Assembly: GCA_037176705.1 (NCBI GenBank)
Contig: JBAWUJ010000132.1
Span: 1 to 64,000 of the forward strand
Origin: Molossus alvarezi
Lineage: Eukaryota; Chordata; Mammalia; Chiroptera; Molossidae
Direction of reading: 5' to 3'
DNA length: 64,000 nucleotides
Position 1 is the first letter of the stretch, and each line of letters opens with the position of its first letter. The translations under genes were made by a program, and so were the position numbers. This document shows, piece by piece, positions 58,000 through 64,000 of this stretch. The notes below the pieces were generated by a model. That model was not told the DNA's origin, did no database searches, and was given only the letters and a program-made list of their open reading frames with translations.

Positions 58000-58440
58000 T
58001 CAACTGGGAGCAGACATCCCCCCCACCCCTGCTGATCCCAGGAGGCTCTGAGGATGGGTCCCTTCTCCACAGGGTGTCAGTCCTGCAGCGGGGTAACTGA
58101 GGGTCTCTGTGCGGAGGTGGTGGGTGTGTCCATGAGGGACAGGGGCTGAGTCATGTGGGGTTCAGGCTCCTCTGGAGACACTGACTTGGAAGCGCCCTTC
58201 CCCTGTCTGGGCCACAGGGTCCCCACTTGTAAAAGGAGAGATTCATGGCCCAGAGCTTAGATTTTCTTTCAGTTCTGGTTCTGCCCTCCTGAGGGAGGAG
58301 GCCGCACAGGGACACCCAGCATGTGGTGTGAGGAGTGTCCCCTCTGTAGCAGTGATGATGACGTGCACAGGAAGGGGCAGGCAGGACAAGGCCTGGGGCA
58401 TCCCGGTCCTTTCCCTCAGCCCAGGCTCAGCTCAGAGGAG

Positions 58441-58642
58441 AGAGGGCTGGAGTCAGACCTGGTTCAGTTCCCAGCTCTGCTGTTCCTGCGGGGCGGGGGG
58501 GTCAGGTGGTCCCTTCCCTTCCCTGAGTGTTGGGTCATGTCTGTCCATCCCTGGTCTCCTCCTGCTCACAGGCTGCTGTGAGGGGAGAGGGATGAATGAC
58601 AGACCCCAGCAGGTGCCTCACATAGTGGGTGCTCATTACATG
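58441..58642 (+). mobile_element. MIR SINE, units 21/22
   Basis: C-interrupted G tract with the ccccagcagg tail, a combination also seen in the 8/9, 10/11 and 11/12 copies. Confidence 0.82.
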
Positions 58643-58696
58643 ACATCATAGGCTTGTTCATGACATTGTAAGGGAGAGAAGGGCTCCCCTGATATT

Positions 58697-59351
58697 TTGG
58701 TCCTGCGTAGTTGGTAGGCCAGTTGATCCAGCGTATTTGGTGTACCAGTTGGTCCTGTGTAGTTAGTAGACCAGTTGGTCCTGCCTAGTAGGTAGACCAG
58801 TTGTTCCTCCCTAGGTGGTAGACCAGTTGGTCCCGAGTAGTTGGTAGACCAGTTGTTCCTGAGTAGTTGGTAGAACAGTTGTTCTTTCCTATCTGGTATA
58901 CCAGTTGGACCTGACTAGGTGGTAGATCAGTTGGTCCTGCGTAGGTGGTAGACCAGTTGTCCTGCGTTGTTGGTAGACCAGTTGTTTCTGCCTAGGTGGT
59001 ATACCAGTTGTTTCTGCCTAGGTGGTAGACCTGTTGGTTCTGAGTAGTTGGTAGACCAGTTGTTTCTGCCTAGGTGGTAGACCAGTTGGTCCTGCCTAGG
59101 TGGTAGACCAGTTGGTCCTGCCTAGTTGGTAGACCAGTTGGTCCTGCCTTTTAGGTAGACTAGTCGGTCCTGCGTAGTTGGTAGACCAGTTGATCCTGCG
59201 TAGTATGTAGACCAGTTGGTCCTATGTATTAGGTAGACCAATTGGTCCTCCATTTGTAGATAGACAAGTTGCCTTTGAGGTAGACTAGTTGGTCCCGTGT
59301 AGTTGGTAGACAAGTTCGTCCTGTGTAGTAGGTAGACCCGTTGGTCCTCCA
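58697..59351. repeat. 26-bp minisatellite, unit 22 (epsilon, internal deletion)
   Basis: 655 bp. The first ggtcctgccttttaggtag repeat is joined directly to the continuation of the second one, removing 237 bp found in unit 16. Confidence 0.95.
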
Positions 59352-59828
59352 ACTGTCACTTGCCTCACTGAACCCTGCAGGCGTACTCCAATGTGGGGTG
59401 AATCCTCAGCGCTCTGAAGCCCCTGGGTTCACCCACAATCTATCCCCTGCTCCCAGCCCCTGGGACACAGTCTGTCCTTAGTGTCGGGGCATGAGACCCT
59501 CTGAGGGAATCAGAAGCATCCGGGGTGGTCTGTGCTCCCTCTGAGCAAACACGCTCCATGACTCAGCAGCTGTGGAGACGGGCCCTCTGGGTGGGGGGCT
59601 GAGGGAACAGAGGGTCCTGAGAAGGAGGACAGAAGAGGGTGAGAGTCTGGGGCTGACCCTGGTGCCTCACCTCACTCAGACTCCTCCATCTGCTCAGAGC
59701 ACCCTAGAGTCCCTCCCATGGCCCACGTGGCATCTTCTCCACTGAGGTGAGGGGAAGGGGTACACATGGGTAGGAGGGTCTCTGAGGGGCAGATGTCCTC
59801 TGGGTGACCACCCCTACAGGCCTCCCTA

Positions 59829-60630
<802 letters not shown>

Positions 60631-61071
60631 TCAACTGGGAGCAGACATCCCCCCCACCCCTGCTGATCCCAGGAGGCTCTGAGGATGGGTCCCTTCTCCA
60701 CAGGGTGTCAGTCCTGCAGCGGGGTAACTGAGGGTCTCTGTGCGGAGGTGGTGGGTGTGTCCATGAGGGACAGGGGCTGAGTCATGTGGGGTTCAGGCTA
60801 CTCTGGAGACACTGACTTGGAAGCGCCCTTCCCCTGTCTGGGCCACAGGGTCCCCACTTGTAAAAGGAGAGATTCATGGCCCAGAGCTTAGATTTTCTTT
60901 CAGTTCTGGTTCTGCCCTCCTGAGGGAGGAGGCCGCACAGGGACACCCAGCATGTGGTGTGAGGAGTGTCCCCTCTGTAGCAGTGATGATGACGTGCACA
61001 GGAAGGGGCAGGCAGGACAAGGCCTGGGGCATCCCGGTCCTTTCCCTCAGCCCAGGCTCAGCTCAGAGGAG

Positions 61072-61272
61072 AGAGGGCTGGAGTCAGACCTGGTTCAGTT
61101 CCCAGCTCTGCTGTTCCTGCGGGGGGGGGGGTCAGGTGGTCCCTTCCCTTCCCTGAGTGTTGGGTCATGTCTGTCCATCCCTGGTCTCCTCCTGCTCACA
61201 GGCTGCTGTGAGGGGAGAGGGATGAATGACAGACCCCAGCAGGTGCCTCACATAGTGGGTGCTCATTACATG
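61072..61272 (+). mobile_element. MIR SINE, units 22/23
   Basis: Pure tract of 11 G; ccccagcagg tail. Confidence 0.82.
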
Positions 61273-61326
61273 ACATCATAGGCTTGTTCATGACATTGTA
61301 AGGGAGAGAAGGGCTCCCCTGATATT

Positions 61327-62192
61327 TTGGTCCTGCGTAGTTGGTAGGCCAGTTGATCCAGCGTATTTGGTGTACCAGTTGGTCCTGTGTAGTTAGTAGA
61401 CCAGTTGGTCCTGCCTAGTAGGTAGACCAGTTGTTCCTCCCTAGGTGGTAGACCAGTTGGTCCCGAGTAGTTGGTAGACCAGTTGTTCCTGAGTAGTTGG
61501 TAGAACAGTTGTTCTTTCCTATCTGGTATACCAGTTGGACCTGACTAGGTGGTAGATCAGTTGGTCCTGCGTAGGTGGTAGACCAGTTGTCCTGCGTTGT
61601 TGGTAGACCAGTTGTTTCTGCCTAGGTGGTATACCAGTTGTTCCTGAGTAGGTGGTAGACCAGTTGTTTCTGCCTAGGTGGTAGACCTGTTGGTTCTGAG
61701 TAGTTGGTAGACCAGTTGGTCCTGCCTAGTTGGTAGACCAGTTGGTCCTGCCTTTTAGGTAGACTTGTTGGTCCTGCGTATTTCATAGGCTAGTTGTTCC
61801 CGCGTATTAGGTAGACCAGTTGCTCCTATGTACTAGGTAGACCAGTTGGTCCTCCATTTGTAGGTATCCCAATTGGTCCTGCATATTAGGTAAACCAGTT
61901 GCTCCTATGTTGTAGGTAGACCAGTTGGTCCTCCATTTGTAGGTAGACCAGTTGGTCCTTCATTTGTAGGTAGACCAGTTGGTCCTGCCTTTTAGGTAGA
62001 CTAGTCGGTCCTGCGTAGTTGGTAGACCAGTTGATCCTGCGTAGTAGGTAGACCAGTTGGTCCTATGTATTAGGTAGACCAATTGGTCCTCCATTTGTAG
62101 ATAGACAAGTTGCCTTTGAGGTAGACTAGTTGGTCCCGTGTAGTTGGTAGACAAGTTCGTCCTGTGTAGTAGGTAGACCCGTTGGTCCTCCA
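61327..62192. repeat. 26-bp minisatellite, unit 23 (delta variant)
   Basis: 866 bp; same order and diagnostic site as unit 17. Confidence 0.95.
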
Positions 62193-62670
62193 ACTGTCAC
62201 TTGCCTCACTGAACCCTGCAGGCATACTCCAATGTGGGGTGAATCCTCAGCGCTCTGAAGCCCCTGGGTTCACCCACAATCTATCCCCTGCTCCCAGCCC
62301 CTGGGACACAGTCTGTCCTTAGTGTCGGGGGCATGAGACCCTCTGAGGGAATCAGAAGCATCCGGGGTGGTCTGTGCTCCCTCTGAGCAAACACGCTCCA
62401 TGACTCAGCAGCTGTGGAGACGGGCCCTCTGGGTGGGGGGCTGAGGGAACAGAGGGTCCTGAGAAGGAGGACAGAAGAGGGTGGGAGTCTGGGGCTGACC
62501 CTGGTGCCTCACCTCACTCAGACTCCTCCATCTGCTCAGAGCACCCTAGAGTCCCTCCCATGGCCCACGTGGCATCTTCTCCACTGAGGTGAGGGGAAGG
62601 GGTACACATGGGTAGGAGGGTCTCTGAGGGGCAGATGTCCTCTGGGTGACCACCCCTACAGGCCTCCCTA

Positions 62671-63472
<802 letters not shown>

Positions 63473-63913
63473 TCAACTGGGAGCAGACATCCCCCCCACC
63501 CCTGCTGATCCCAGGAGGCTCTGAGGATGGGTCCCTTCTCCACAGGGTGTCAGTCCTGCAGCGGGGTAACTGAGGGTCTCTGTGCGGAGGTGGTGGGTGT
63601 GTCCATGAGGGACAGGGGCTGAGTCATGTGGGGTTCAGGCTCCTCTGGAGACACTGACTTGGAAGCGCCCTTCCCCTGTCTGGGCCACAGGGTCCCCACT
63701 TGTAAAAGGAGAGATTCATGGCCCAGAGCTTAGATTTTCTTTCAGTTCTGGTTCTGCCCTCCTGAGGGAGGAGGCCGCACAGGGACACCCAGCATGTGGT
63801 GTGAGGAGTGTCCCCTCTGTAGCAGTGATGATGACGTGCACAGGAAGGGGCAGGCAGGACAAGGCCTGGGGCATCCCGGTCCTTTCCCTCAGCCCAGGCT
63901 CAGCTCAGAGGAG

Positions 63914-64000
63914 AGAGGGCTGGAGTCAGACCTGGTTCAGTTCCCAGCTCTGCTGTTCCTGCGGGGGGGGGGGGTCAGGTGGTCCCTTCCCTTCCCTGAG
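63914..64000 (+). mobile_element. MIR SINE, 5' part only (cut by window end)
   Basis: Begins as in the other units and carries a pure tract of 12 G before the window ends. Confidence 0.8.

Overview
The window is mammalian genomic DNA made of one tandem array. A unit of about 2.84 kb is repeated head to tail 23 times (22 complete, the last cut by the window edge), with no flanking single-copy sequence at either end. The unit carries, on the minus strand, two consecutive immunoglobulin-domain exons of the leukocyte immunoglobulin-like receptor (LILR) family. The D4-like exon is nearly full length and its translation resembles the membrane-proximal Ig domain of LILRB1-type receptors. The D3-like exon is reduced mainly to its 3' half. 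A diverged MIR SINE supports a mammalian source. Residues in the D4 exon differ from human LILRs as I recall them, so a non-primate eutherian is my best guess; the species cannot be named from sequence alone.

Layout of one unit, using unit 1: MIR 3' end (1-30); short linker (31-84); a 26-bp minisatellite of about 33 copies (85-950); intron-like spacer with a possible decayed stalk exon (951-1508); D4-like exon (1509-1810, minus); 245-bp intron (1811-2055); D3-like exon remnant (2056-2224, minus); intron-like unique sequence (2225-2671); MIR SINE (2672-2873), which runs into the next unit. In transcriptional (minus) order this is MIR, D3 remnant, D4, spacer, minisatellite, next unit.

All 23 copies have the same lesions. 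There is an in-frame TAA in the D4 exon, between the two Ig cysteines. The D4 exon is 302 nt between splice sites that the family uses in phase 1, so the frame is not kept. The D3 exon lacks its first-cysteine half. The exons were therefore broken before the array expanded. This is a macrosatellite built from an LILR pseudogene fragment, not a cluster of working receptors.

Units fall into minisatellite types I call alpha to epsilon, in the order a b a b b b b a c d e c d b b e d b b a d e d (a alpha, b beta, c gamma, d delta, e epsilon). Shared rare variants show larger duplications: parts of units 8-10 recur as 11-13 (7.5 kb apart) and parts of 16-17 recur as 22-23 (16.8 kb apart). Several units are mosaics. 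Units 11 and 22 carry internal deletions of about 1.0 kb and 237 bp. I found no intact protein-coding gene, RNA gene, CRISPR array or prokaryotic feature.
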